Source: Undaria pinnatifida (lineage: Eukaryota > Sar > Phaeophyceae > Laminariales > Alariaceae). Taken from it: 64,000 nucleotides of DNA. The translations under genes and the position numbers were made by a program. Positions within the stretch are counted from its first letter, which is position 1. Each line of letters opens with the position of its first letter. The notes below the pieces were generated by a model. The model saw only the letters and a list, made by a program, of their open reading frames with translations, had not been told where the DNA came from and did not search any database. Positions 1 through 10,958 of the stretch are shown here, piece by piece. The stretch lies in contig JABAKD010000025.1 in the NCBI GenBank assembly GCA_012845835.1, positions 7,617,338 through 7,681,337 of the forward strand, written 5' to 3'.

Positions 1-1989
1 TCCAAAACGTGTTTTCTGGGGTGGGATATTTATTATCTACTTACTGCTGTTTGTAGATCTGCACGCATTTTCTTCCCAATGAGATCTCACGATCTGCACA
101 TTATAAATGTTCACCCGTTGAGATATGTAGCTCCGCACATGTCTGCCAGGTGGAATCCGGATCAAGCATATGGTAAGGGGGGGGTACCCCAACCGTCACT
201 GCCGGGTTTGAGTCACTCGCACGAGGGGCTCAACTCCTCACGGAGAAAAATGCTCCATGCGTTTTTCTTGGCTCAGCGTAGCTGCGGATTCATATCGCAA
301 AATAAAAACAGAAGCACGAAAGCTCAAGACCGCAAAAGAAACGGGGGGGTTACTCGCGCGAGTGACCCCGAACCACTGCGAAAAGGTGTCCCAAAAAAGT
401 CCCTCCTGCCGTAGCCTTGGTCTCGCTGCATGATGACCTGCATGATCTGCATGATCTGCAGGTAAGACATTTATACCTGCTGCATGATCTTCACACATTA
501 TTACATGTTTTCCCGGTGATGTTTGGATAATCTGCATGATTGGCATGTATGTGCATGTTCGCCAGATGGGATGTATCTGTAAAATCTGCACATGTTTGCG
601 GGGAGGGATCTGTGTGCTCTAGACTAGACTATACAGCTAGTTGTTACAGCTGTTATGAACAACACGTCTAAGGCGGTCGAATACGATCTGCGTGATCTGG
701 ATCGTGATATAGTACTTTCACGAGCTACTCATCGCACAGTAATAATTGAAACAGCCAATACAAATAATGCCCGCGGTTTATACAGCAGAAGTCAAGACAC
801 TAGAGCTGGGAATCAGCAGTATTACACCACTACTAATAGTAACCCCAGTCGCTAGTAGGCTTCACCGACTAGCTGACTGCAGTCGGTAAGTCGGCCAACA
901 AAACCAGCCAACTTGCCGAGTAAGGTCATCAGGCGAGCTACGCGAGCAATAAAAGCCCCCCCCCGGCCGAGGGGCGGCCGCTGGAGGCGCCCCAGGAGGG
1001 CACGCCGGAGGCGTCTCCGGAGGATCCCGCTGAAAGCGTCACCAGAGGAGAAAAATACTCTTTTTAAGTGGAATAAAAATTAACTAGAGTACCTTAAGTT
1101 TCAGAACCAAAAAACATGGCTTCATTTTAAACAAAAAAAGCACAAAAATGAAAATACGAAAGTGTAAAATGGTAGTTCTGCTCCGGACTACAGAACCGTG
1201 ACAGTAATGGTTTCAGTGGCAATAATACCTGACGAGAATACGAGCAAAACAGCGAACCAGTCACGGGGCTAGCAGTGCCTAAAATATCCCCAGAGGTATA
1301 TGTCTTAGATCCCTCTCTGGGGCTATTCGTTCATTGATGTTGCTCCCAACCTAGCTCGAAACGCGCGTGTCGAAGACGACGGCAAGTCCTAAAGCATCTT
1401 TCAAACTGATATCGTACAATATCATGCAAAAGACTAGTAAGCGTTTTCGCAACAACAGACAAATTATACAATGTATCACTAAGCGAGGAAGCTGCTCGAT
1501 GCGCCTACAGCTCCAATACGACGCAGACTCAGAACGCCAGCTCTACATGCTGTTGAGCCATGTGTTCGCGTGTGCGTGTGCATCTCCCGCCTCGCGTGGT
1601 AGTGTCACAGGGCTTGTGTAGCTTTAATCCTTCGTGTCAACATGATAATTTCAAATTATTAATGCCAGGTAGAATAACATTATTCGTCTCTTTGGCACGA
1701 ATTAGCATAATACTTCGAAGTAAGAGCGTAACGCCATAATCAGGGCTGTGAGCTAACAAAATCCTTCGTTTAGGAGCATAACAATGAGATGACATAAAAA
1801 AAAACATTCGTATACAACTATAGCTTGCGCTGCCGGAGTAGTAACGGGGACCGCCCGTGGGAACAGGTGGCGCTATCGCTATCGCGGGAACCGAACGACA
1901 AGCCAGCTAGCGTTGGATAGCGAATGAAATTGGGTCAAATCGACACACGCCGTGTATGAAAATACGTGGACGTATGGTGAGCTTGAGCT
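1..1989. other. No gene recognised
   Basis: I see no supported gene here. The stretch holds short direct repeats of CTGCATGAT around 430-465, a 9-base C run near 958 followed by GC-rich sequence (961-1030), and A-rich sequence from about 1070. Open frames are short and show no family resemblance. Confidence 0.5.
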
Positions 1990-2300
1990 TTATCTTTCCC
2001 CATCCGCCGGAGGATGATGAATAAGAACAAAAAAAAAACGTTGCTTCAATTTTCCTGGGACATGTTTGACAGTAGAATCGTAAGTTTGGAGTGCGATCGC
2101 CCAACGAGGGAGCATGCCAGAGGTATCCTGCATTTTGTACCAGGTACAGATATGTAAGGGCTTGGTGATCCGTACAGCAATTGAAATGCTTTCCCCGTAA
2201 ATAGAGACGCCAGTGGGTGACAGTCCAAACCACAGCACAATACTCTCTCATGGTTGCACTATAATGATGTTGGCTTTTTGAAAAGCGGTGACTGTTTAAC
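1990..2300 (-). pseudogene. Ty3/gypsy pol RNase H fragment (frameshifted)
   Basis: Minus-strand remnant of the RNase H domain of a Ty3/gypsy retrotransposon polyprotein, the enzyme that removes the RNA strand after reverse transcription. Seen: the lead-in RFSKSQHHYSAT, then MREYCAVVW, LRGKHF and CTDHQALTYL, matching the usual E-x-x-A-V-V-W and TDH-x-A-L motifs. After a one-base frame change near 2145 the adjoining frame continues as a loop-like MQDTSG, then LPRWAIALQ and VKHVPGKL, the domain's end. No RT, integrase or LTR is recognisable next to it, and sequence out to 2790 on the same strand gives no convincing RT motif. It is a short, dead fragment. The assignment rests on motif order, which I consider reliable. 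Confidence 0.8.
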
Positions 2301-2793
2301 GCGATGATATTTAAATCTGAACAATCTCTTAGCGTTGTCGTTGTTGGACATTTTCTTGTAGGTACGGTAGAGCTGTTGTGCAGGTACGTTTAAACACCTG
2401 AACGTCGACGCCAGTAAGGGTCGTGATCCCTCGTCTCTCCGAGACATAGGCATGTTCTTACTGTTGAGCTTTTACGGCTCCGTTGGACAAACTGAGGAGA
2501 TGACATGGTTCAAAGACAGGTAGAAGGGCAGAAGCGCTCGGGCAGATGGAAAGTGTGACAGGGTGCGAGGACACACACAGCTGTAGCTTCGTAGCTCGAG
2601 CCAAGGACAGGCCACTAAAATATTCCAGAAATCTGCAGTGGAAGTCTAGAAGGCGAAAGAAGGATGTGCCAATCTCCAAACGTTCCCAAGGAACAGCTCC
2701 CGGAATGATGATTAGGCTTGGAGTTTCGACAGAGAGAGGTTTTGACAAATGCAGAAGGAGTGTTGGTACCGGGGATATGGTATCCACATTGCC

Positions 2794-2901
2794 GGCCATT
2801 TCGGGAACTGATAATCACGACTACATAGTCGTGATATAAATCACTACGGCCATTTCGGGAACTGATAATCAAGACTACATAGTCGTGATATGAATCACTA
2901 G
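2794..2901. repeat. 54-bp direct duplication with TAGTCGTGAT motif
   Basis: Two copies of a 54-bp unit (2794-2847, 2848-2901) that starts GGCCATTTCGGGAACTGATA and contains the self-complementary stretch GACTACATAGTCGTGATAT. The TAGTCGTGAT motif recurs near 7665-7700. No function is assigned. Confidence 0.8.
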
Positions 2902-3048
2902 ACTACTACGGTAGCGTTTATGAGCCTTCCCCGGGTTTCAAACTTTGCATTTCGCATGTTTCTGCCCCACCCATCCTCTCCAGCGCACCAGCTAACTCCC
3001 ATAGGCCAACTTGTTCCGACAGCGGAGCCCTGCAGCTGTGTTTATGGA

Positions 3049-3328
3049 GGTTATATAGCACTACCCACTGAGTTACGTAGTCATGATATGTTCGCGAGTC
3101 CGTCAATTGACTATCACCGACTTTGTAACAGGGATCTCCGGGGCTCTCCCCTCGCCATGCACTACCGTTGTACTCAGGAGCAAACTATCGTACCAATCAT
3201 GCACGTCTCCAGCGCGCAAGCTCGCAAATACATTGCTTCCTTTTTCTTCCGGAAAAAAACGCAAATATGAAGTCAGTGAGAATCGAACTCACGACACACA
3301 TTAAAATATGAAGTCGGTGGCTTATATG
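3049..3328. repeat. tRNA-like inverted element, copy A
   Basis: A dispersed element whose ends resemble tRNA genes. Positions 3049-3084 are a minus-strand tRNA head with the A-box-like CTCAGTGGGTAGTGC. It is followed by a plus-strand B-box-like region (GCGAGTCCGTCAATTGACT) and the family's central body (GTAACAGGGATCTCCGGGGC onward). The right end at about 3270-3300 is a minus-strand T-arm: GTGAG, loop TTCGATT, CTCAC, a perfect 5-bp stem. The plus-strand head is missing, as in copy C. Right after it, LINE sequence starts, so the element borders a 5'-truncated LINE. Confidence 0.7.
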
Positions 3329-3329
3329 A

Positions 3330-5867
3330 ACGATGTCCTGTCTAGGTACGAATTAAAGGAGGCGATTCGTGCGTTGGCGAACCGAAATACGGTAGGGTCT
3401 GATGGCCTCCCGGCCGAGCTCGGTCTTGGCCGGCGAAGGAGATTGGACACGCTTGGAATGTTCCACGATATTATCGTCGCTGTGTGAAGGGGAGGTGGCG
3501 TGCCGCAACAGTGGAAAGATGCAGCGATTAAGGTGCTGCACAAGAAGAAAGATCGGACAGAGTATGGCAACTATCGCGGCATTTCCCTCGTCGCTCGCGC
3601 AGGCAAAGTACTCCTCAAAGTCATCGAGGGTCGCCTTGGTGACTGCTGCGAACGCGAGATAATTTTCCAGGAGGAACAGTGTGGGTTCAGACCCCAACGC
3701 TCGACGGTTGGCATGATGTTCGTAGTACGACGACTGCAGCAACTGGCGCGGAAGAAGGACACCCCCTTGTACATGTGCTTTATCGACCTCACCAAAGCAT
3801 ATGACTCCGTCGACCGAATCCTTCTTTGGGATGTCCTTGCTCGCTGTGGCGTGCCACCGAGAATGCTCGCCGGCATTCGCCAATTCCACGACGGCATGCA
3901 ACATGCGTGCGGTTCGATGATGGAGAGTGCTCGGATAAGTTCGACGTGGGGCAAGGTCTGAGGCAAGGATGCGTGCTCGCGCCACTAGTGTTCAACACGT
4001 TTTCCACGACGGTACTGCGTGTGGCCGAGAAACGCTTCCTCGCTGATGCAGCCATCACGGACAACACGGTGCAGCTCCAACGAAATAAGGAGAAGAGGGA
4101 GATGAAGGGCGCACCACGCACACGCAAAGTCGACGGGCGGAGGGGGAAGGAGGGGGATGAGGTGCAGAGGTTGTGGGGCATGATGTACGCGGAGGAGGGG
4201 ACGGAAGAGGAGGCGCAGAGGGTGTGGGGTATGACGTACGCTGACGATGCGGGCATCGTATCGTATTCATCAGAAGGATTGGAGAGGATGATGACAGTGA
4301 TCGTGACCGCGTGCTCGGCGTTCGGGCTTACGGTCTCCGGATCAAACGGAGATAATGTGCCTGCAAACCAAAGGCGGGGGGAAGGTGTCCTTCACAATCA
4401 ATGCAGACGGCCAGGCATACAATCAAACGATCGAGTTTGTAAACTTGGGCGGGGGCATAAGTGCGAAGAGAGCCCTCAGCATGTAACGCGGCGTCTTCAG
4501 AGGGCCTGGGCGTGCTTCCAACGGAACAAGATGGAAATCTATGATCGCCCGGGTGTGCGATTACGGCTGAAGGTGCGGTTGCTGAAAGCCGAGATTATCG
4601 AAACGCCACTCTACGGTCGCATGACATGGAGCCCGAACAAGCCTGATTATGACAGGCTACCACGGGTTCACCATTCCATGCTCCTCCGATGCCTCGGATG
4701 GCGGAAACGGAAGCAGGACGACCACCCCCTATCGTAGGCCGACGCGCTTGCCAAGACAGCTTCCGAGAGCATAGGGGCGATAGTACGTAAACGGAGCATA
4801 CTGTGTGCGTGATTCGTAGCACGTATGGGGGAGGAGCGTCTGCCACAGAGGGAGATGTTTGGGGAGCTTGTTGGGGGTAAGGGCTATTCAGGGGGGCAAG
4901 AGAAGGACTGGACGGTGCACCTGAAGGAGGATATGTCGGTCTTTGGAATGAAGTTCGAAGGGTGGCAACACGACGCACGTAAGGCCGGCAGATGTTTTCG
5001 ACGGGTAGAGGAGGGAGCAGAGTCATTCATGCGGAAATGGCACGACACGGAGAAAAGCAGAGTTGCAGAGCGACACGCAAAAGCCGCGGCAGCGCCATCC
5101 ACCGTCGGCATATCTGAGCGGCCGGGTGGAAGGAGGACGGTGGGAGGGGGGGAGGAGGAAGGGGAGAAGGGAGGAAGGGGGGAGGGGGGGGGGGGGGCGG
5201 ACTGCCCAAGAGACTGACGTCTGGGTGTGGCCATCATCGTCTTGAAGCTTTTGGGCCTTCCAATGGCCGTCACAAGTCAGCGTAGCGCCGCCCTGACTTA
5301 TTGTCCTTGTTGCTCTCTCCCCCCATTGCCAGTGATCGATGGATGCACTTGATACCCTCTATGAGCCCAATGCCGTCTTTAGTCAGTTCCTAGGTTCTGC
5401 TAGTATGGTATTTTTTGCTTTGTTTTGTTTTGTCCGTTCCTTACCTTGTGCTTCCTCTTCTTTTCTTTGCTTTTCTTTTCTTTTCCTTTCCTTTTTCGCT
5501 TTTTTTTCTTTCTTTTCTTCGAATTGACTTGAGTCTGACGTGCGTATGCGTAGTGATGGGCACCACGTGTAGCATATACGAGGTACTAATTTCTGGGTGG
5601 CAAGCGATGTAGTCGGATTTTTCAGGCGCGAGGATTGCGACGTATGTACCAGATGGACCTCGTACATCGTAGGCTGGCTCCCGATTTCATTTTTAATATT
5701 TTTCTGGCGGAGGCATGAATTGCGTTAGCTATGATATATGCGTGTAGTGTACCACTTTTGTTCTTGCTTGTGTTTTTCTCCCGGGGTATTCCTCCACTCC
5801 AGAGTGACTCTAGCTTGTCCTGTGACCACGGACTTGTTTATGCGAGTTAATGTGAGAACAACAACAA
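3330..5867 (+). mobile_element. LINE copy 1, 5'-truncated
   Basis: Non-LTR retrotransposon copy that starts within the sequence just before the reverse transcriptase domain; the equivalent point in copy 2 is about 9345. It runs through RT, a conserved C-terminal domain, a G-rich stretch (about 5130-5205), a pyrimidine-rich 3' UTR (5405-5525) and a shared 3' tail that ends in GTGAGAAC followed by (AAC)n at 5857-5867. Truncation at the 5' end and a short microsatellite at the 3' end are typical of target-primed reverse transcription. The tail is found as ten copies or fragments in this window. Confidence 0.9.
3340..5216 (+). pseudogene. LINE reverse transcriptase and C-terminal domain (broken)
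   Basis: Decayed ORF2 of LINE copy 1. Motifs in order: GNYRGISL (about 3570), CGFRPQRST (about 3680), [15 protein letters not shown] (RT motif A with its catalytic Asp, about 3770-3815), [14 protein letters not shown] (motif B, about 3953-3995) and TYADDAGIVS (motif C with the catalytic YADD, about 4235). The C-terminal part includes YGRMTWSPNK, LLRCLGWRKRK, MGEERLPQ and GGKGYSGGQE. Frame breaks near 3910-3950 and 4340-4360 and a stop at 4735 make it inactive. A duplicated stretch before YADD (MMYAEEG, then MTYADDAG) is absent from copy 2. The type looks RTE-like or CR1-like, but a family call needs a tree. Confidence 0.85.
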
Positions 5868-6738
5868 TGTCGAGATTTCGATTCTCACCGACTTCATATT
5901 TCCGCTTTTTTTCCGGAAGAAAAGGGAGATAGAGTAGCGGCTACGGTTGAAGAGAAGGAGGTTCCAACCCGGCATTTTTCTCTCAAATCGGGACTTTTGA
6001 TATACCGTATTGGCTAAGATATAAGAGAATATTCTCCTATATCGCAGCCCATACGGGCGGCCGTGGAAGATGGACGCTCTCGTCCCAACTAACTGCCGCA
6101 CAGTTTATAAAGAGCGTATTATTCGTGTCACACAACGCAGTCCGCGTGCGCATTCTGAGCTAGCTCAACTCACTGCTGTTCAGTCTGTTGGTTGCCGAGC
6201 AACATGGACCCACCTCAATCACGTGGTACACTCTTGGTACCCGTGCTGGGAAAGAAGTCACATTTCGTGTGACGACACGTGGATAAAAATCTCTAGCATT
6301 TGTGCACGTGTTATTTTTCTGTGCTCTATTCTCGCGTGATGTCTGCATCTGTGTAGGTGTGCGTGTTCGCCTGTTGATGTGTGATGGCTGCACGACTCTT
6401 CCAGAAAAGTCCGATTTAAGAGAAAATCTCCGAAACAAGGCCAATTCTCTCTTATATCGATTTTGGTCGTGACATGCCAGTTTGACTCTCTTAAATCGGT
6501 ACTTTCTCTTATATATTTTCTCTTAAACCGTAGCCGCTACTGTAACGTATTTGCGAGCGTGCGCGCTGGAGACGTTAATGGTTATGATAGTTTGCTCCTG
6601 AGTACTACGGTAGTGCGTGGCGAGGGGAGAGAGCCCCGGAGATCCCTGTTACGAAGTCGGTGAGAATCGATGTACGGACTCGCAAACATATTTGTTGTTG
6701 GTTATATAGAACTACCTACTAAGCTACGTAGTCACATA
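5868..6738. repeat. tRNA-like inverted element, copy B, split by a MITE
   Basis: The left part (5868-5931) begins with a T-arm-like TTTCGATTCTCACCGACTTC directly after the (AAC)n tail of LINE copy 1. The right part (6543-6738) carries the common body (TTTGCGAGCGTGCGCGCTGG to GTTACGAAGTCGG) and ends with the minus-strand tRNA head at about 6700-6738. The two parts join cleanly when the 611-bp MITE and one TA are removed, so this was an intact repeat before that insertion. Confidence 0.75.
5932..6542. mobile_element. 611-bp MITE, TA target duplication, pogo/mariner-like
   Basis: Non-autonomous DNA transposon inserted in a tRNA-like repeat. The left end GAGTAGCGGCTACGGTT and the reverse complement of the right end CAGTAGCGGCTACGGTT form inverted repeats that continue with AAGAGAA. 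The flanking dinucleotides are TA at 5930-5931 and 6543-6544. Other copies of the host repeat read AAATAACG across this point, which confirms TA duplication. TA duplication and CAGT-type ends are characteristic of the Tc1/mariner superfamily, pogo branch included. Inside are further ATTTAAGAGA/ATATAAGAGA motifs and no transposase gene. Confidence 0.85.
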
Positions 6739-6756
6739 TAGCACTACCCAACTATT

Positions 6757-6888
6757 GTTGTTGTTCTCACATTAACTCGCATAATCAAGTCCGTGGTCAC
6801 AGGACAGGCTCCAGTCACTCTGGGGCTGAGGAATACCCCAGGGAAAACAAACGCACAACCCAAGGTGGTACACGCATATCTCACAGCT
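6757..6888 (-). mobile_element. LINE 3' tail fragment
   Basis: Minus-strand copy of the LINE 3' end: (GTT)n at 6757-6765 on the plus strand, then CTCACATTAACTCGCATAAT and the rest of the shared tail. It stops abruptly at about 6888 where a tRNA-like head begins. Only about 130 bp of the 3' UTR remain. Confidence 0.85.
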
Positions 6889-6892
6889 CTAT

Positions 6893-6931
6893 GTGACTAC
6901 GTAGCTCAGTGGGTAGTGCTATATAACCAAA
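6893..6931 (+). repeat. Isolated tRNA-like head
   Basis: GTGACTACGTAGCTCAGTGG followed by GTAGTGCTATATAACCA, the outer end of the tRNA-like inverted element, with an A box but no B box. It is fused to the LINE tail on the left and a foldback arm on the right, a three-way junction of repeat families. Confidence 0.75.
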
Positions 6932-7470
6932 CCGTCACATATATCCCCTTAAAGGATGCATAGTTTCCACGCACAGATTGAGCTGCCCCCCCCCATGATA
7001 AACTGGTGCATTATTTCCAAAACCGTCAGATTTATCCCCTTCAAGGATTTATAGTTTCCACGCACAAATTGAGCTGCCCCACCCGTCCCCCTCCCCTCCC
7101 CCCCCCCCCACTACCGCCCCCTTTTGATCAAAACCAGGCCCCCGCGTCCTCAAAACCTCCGCTCTCCCCTCACCGGTTGATCGACTTACAGGATTCATTT
7201 GATAAACTGATGCATTTCCTTCCACAGCTGTCAGATTTTGTCCCCCTCAGAAACGGGTTTCATAGTTTCCGCGCACAGACTGATTTACATCACCCTGTTG
7301 ACCCTGATAGCTACACTGTAGTTGCAAAGGGAGTCGCCGACCTATATCCTTAATGAGGACACACAACCCGTAATACGCGCGATCGGAGTGTCATACAAGG
7401 CTTTCAAAGACGAGTTTCGACAAAATGTTCGACCTCACAGCTGGAGTGTATTTTATTTTTATGATCAACA
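6932..7470 (+). repeat. Single arm of the poly-C foldback element
   Basis: One arm of the family that forms the palindrome at 24.0-25.3 kb. Shared landmarks: TTTATAGTTTCCACGCACA, a C-rich tract (7083-7110), TTTTGATCAAAACCAGGCCC, a GATAAACTGATGCATTTCCT stretch, CCTGTTGACCCTGATAGCTA and, at the inner end, CTCACAGCTGGAGTGTATTT. The first about 60 bp are partly duplicated (6932-7005 and 7006-7075). There is no second arm here. Short open frames in it are accidental. Confidence 0.8.
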
Positions 7471-7954
7471 GTGGTATACCCTAACGCTACGCCGAAAGCT
7501 CGGTAAAATTCGGTCGCTATGCAGCTCTCACAGTCCTCGAACCATGCACCGATAATAGCCTTATAACCCCAACCTTCCGCATCCCTAATCCTAGCCCCAA
7601 CTCAAAGCCGAAACACAAGGCGAGGCCTGAAACCCGGGCATGGCTCCTAAACGCCCCAGTAGTAGTCGTGATTTTACAATTCATTATGTAGTCGTGATTA
7701 TCACTTCCCCACGATACACAGCTTTATCCCGCACTGAAAAAATCCTTCGCACAATTGAGAAAATAATAAGTCGGATAATCGGCACCTCCGTTGAGCGACT
7801 GTCTCTTGGTCCGACTAATAACTAGTCGGCTATTCAAGTCGTGCCGACTCCCAGCCCTACAAAACACCCATAATCCGATCTGAGTATATAGTCTAGACTA
7901 TACATTTGGACAAGGTAAGACGACGTACTGGTTAATTCGATAAAAATGTTGACA
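7471..7954. other. No gene recognised; includes 16-bp palindrome at 7887-7902
   Basis: Nothing coding is supported. It contains two TAGTCGTGAT motifs (about 7665-7700) and the perfect palindrome TATAGTCTAGACTATA at 7887-7902, which recurs exactly at 29745-29760. Confidence 0.5.
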
Positions 7955-7975
7955 TAACCCTAACCCTAACCCTAA
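7955..7975 (-). repeat. Interstitial telomeric repeat (TTAGGG)3
   Basis: Three and a half CCCTAA units on the plus strand, followed by a TGTACATG-rich stretch (7981-8036) and then the 5' end of LINE copy 2. TTAGGG is a widespread eukaryotic telomere repeat. Confidence 0.9.
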
Positions 7976-8029
7976 GACGTATGTATGTACATATATAGTT
8001 TATATGTACATGTACATGCATGTACATGC

Positions 8030-10958
8030 GTACATGGGAGGAAAGTACAAAAAGAAGGGGAACCACGGGGTAGGCTTAGCTGTTAGAGAGTCTACCGTGG
8101 CAGGGATGGGTAAGGGCGACGTCGCGGTTGAGTGCATAAGTGCTAGATTGATGAAGGTTCGCATCCAACTCAAAGGGAAATCTAACGGTGTGTCTCTCAT
8201 TGTAGGCTATGCTCCTACTCTCGACAAGAGCACCAGCGAAAAGGATTACTTTCGGAGTTGACTTGACGAGGTGGTCAAGGGGGTACCCAGTAGGGACCAC
8301 CCCCTTGAGCTGATGGACGCAAATGTTCGTACAGGCTTGAGAGGGATCGGGTGGACCGACAGCAAGGTATTGGGTGCATACGGACGTGACGAGCTGAACG
8401 ACAACGGAGAGCGACTATTGACTCACGCAACTGATATCAAACTCGCCCTCTTCAACACGCACTATGCGACACCTGCTCGTGGTATATCGCACACGTTTCA
8501 AAGCCCTAACCGAGGAAAGGGCCAGTACAGGCTTGACTCCATACTGACACGGCAAGTGGATAGACGATTGGTGCGCAATGTCACTGTGCGGACCCCACCC
8601 AGGGAGAACGCTGAACCGGACCACAACCTCGTAATCGGAAATATTCGCCTTTTGGGCCGCATCGCACCAAATCGTTCAAAGAGAGTTATCAAAAACCGGC
8701 GAGCTATTGATCTACCAAGATTAATGGCGGACCCGCATCTCCGGATGAATTTGCAAAACGCGATAGCAGCCAAGCTTGCCTCTCCGACACCCGGTACTAA
8801 TGCCGGAAGCGTTGATGACATGGCCTCATTACTGACCGAGACGCTACTGTCAAATGCGGCCGACATAGCGCCCCCTATTCGGCGCAAACAAGTACCGAGG
8901 GGCTGGTGTGCGACCGAGGCGACGAAAGCGGAGTTGCACGCACGATGGCAGGGTAGGGAAGACGCGAGGAAACGGGTTCGTTCTGCTCCAAACGATCGTG
9001 GTCTACGGCAAGCCTTAAAGGCGACCACCAAACAGCTAAAACGTACGCGGGCGGAAGCTATACCGAGGTTCTTCGAAGATTACGTTAGCCAACTCGAAGG
9101 GCGTATCCGAGAAGGTGATCAATTTGGCTTCTACAAACACCTCAAGGGGATGGATGTGGAAGGGAAGAGGACGTTTAACTCACAGTACATCAAAGACGAG
9201 GAAGGTCGATGGCTGCGGGATAATGCCCTCATCCGCGAGCGGTGGGTGGGGTGGTTTCACAAACTGCTTAACACCAAGTCGCCGACCTTTGATCCGAGCG
9301 TTGTGGACGAGCTTAAGCAGTGGCCCCCGTGCAGACCACTGGATGATGTCCCGTCTAGGTACGAAGTAGAGGAGGCGATTCGTGCGTTGGCAAACTGAAA
9401 GGCGGTAGGGCCCGATGGCCTCCCGGCCGAGCTCTTGAAAGTTTGGCCGACGAACGAGAAAACACCCTTGAAAAGTTCCACGATATCATCGTCGCTGTGT
9501 GGAGGGGAGGTGGCGTACCGCAACAATGGAAAGATGCAACGATTAAGGTGTTTCACTAGAAGATTGGACTGAATGTGGCAATTATCGTGGCATCTCCCTC
9601 GTGGTTCACGCCGGCAAAGTACTCCTCAAAGTCATCGCGGGTCGCCTGAGTGACTATTGCGAACGCGAGAACATTCTGCCGGAGAAACAGTGTGGGTTCA
9701 GACCCCAACGCTCGACGGTTGACATGATGTTCGTAGTACGACGACTGCAGCAACTGGCGCGGAAGAAGGACACCCCCTTGTACATGTGCTTTATCGACCT
9801 CACCAAAGCATACGACTCCGTCGACCGAATCCTTCTGTGGGATGTCCTTGCTCGTTTTGGCGTGCCACCGAGAATGCTCGCCGTCATCCGCCAATTCCAC
9901 GACGGCATGCAAGCATGCGTGCGGCTGGATGATGAAGAGTGCTCTGATAAGTTCGATGTGGGGCAAGGTCTCAGGCAAGGATGCGTGCTCGCGCCACTAG
10001 TGTTCAACATGTTTTCCTCGGCGGTACTGTGTGTGGCCGAGAAACGCTTCGTCGCTGATGCAGCCATCGCGGACAACATGGTGCAGCTCCAACGAAAGAA
10101 GGAAAGCGAGAAGAAGGGCACTTCGCACAGGCAAAGTCGACAGGCGGAGGGGGAAGAAGAAGGGTGAGGTGCAGAGATTGTGGAGTATGCTGTACGCGGA
10201 CGGTGCGGGCATCGTATCGCGATTATCAGATGATGACGGTGATCGTGACTGCGTGCTCGTCGTTCGGGCTTACGCTATCCGAGGCAAAAATGGAGATAAT
10301 GTGCCTGGAAAGCAAAGGCGGGGGGAAGGTGTCCTTCACAATCAATGTAGCCGGCCAGGTATACAAACAAACAATCGAGTTTGTGTACTTGGGCGGGGCT
10401 ATCACCGCAGACAGAAACCTTAGCATTGAAATAACACGGTGTCTTCAGAGGGCCTGGGCGTGCTTCCAGCGGTACAAGATGGAAATCTATGATCGCCCGG
10501 GTGTGTGCTCATAGTTGAAGCTGCGGTTGCTGAAAGCCGAGATTATCAAAACGCCACTCTACGGTCGCATGACGTGGAGCCCGAACAAGCCTGACTACTA
10601 TGACAGGCTACGACGGGTTCACGACTCCATGCTCCTCCGATGCCTTGGATGGCGGAAACGGAAGCGCGACGACCACACCCTATCGTACGCTGACGCGCTT
10701 GCCAAGACAGCTTCCGAGAGCATAGAGGCGATAGTGCGCAAACGGAGGATATTGTTTGCGGGATTCGTAGCACGTATGGGGGAGGAGCGTCTTCCACAGA
10801 GGGTGATGTTTGGGGAGCTTATTGGGGGTAAGGGCTACTCAGGAGGGCAAGAGAAAGACTGGACGGCTCATCTGAAGGAGGATATGTCGGTCTTCGGAAT
10901 GAAATTTGAAGGGTGGCGAAGGCTGCTCAAAAGGCTGGCAGATGGTTTCGACGAGTAG
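8030..10958 (+). pseudogene. LINE ORF2: AP endonuclease, reverse transcriptase, C-terminal domain
   Basis: The endonuclease part begins at HGVGLAVRES, so roughly the first 80-100 residues of the domain are missing. It has IVGYAPTLD, LMDANVRTG (the D-x-N of the usual GDFN motif), YRLDSILT and EPDHNLVI (the S/P-DH motif with the catalytic His). In-frame TGA stops lie at 8259-8261 and 9396-9398; copy 1 has CGA at the second site, so that one is a C-to-T change. [34 protein letters not shown] (motif A) and [13 protein letters not shown] (motif B). Motif C reads LYADGAGIVS, so the second Asp of YADD is lost. A thumb/C-terminal region with IEFVYLGGAI, YGRMTWSPNK, LLRCLGWRKRK and MGEERLPQ follows with a stop at 10512-10514. 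The function would be target nicking and cDNA synthesis; this copy is inactive. Confidence 0.88.
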
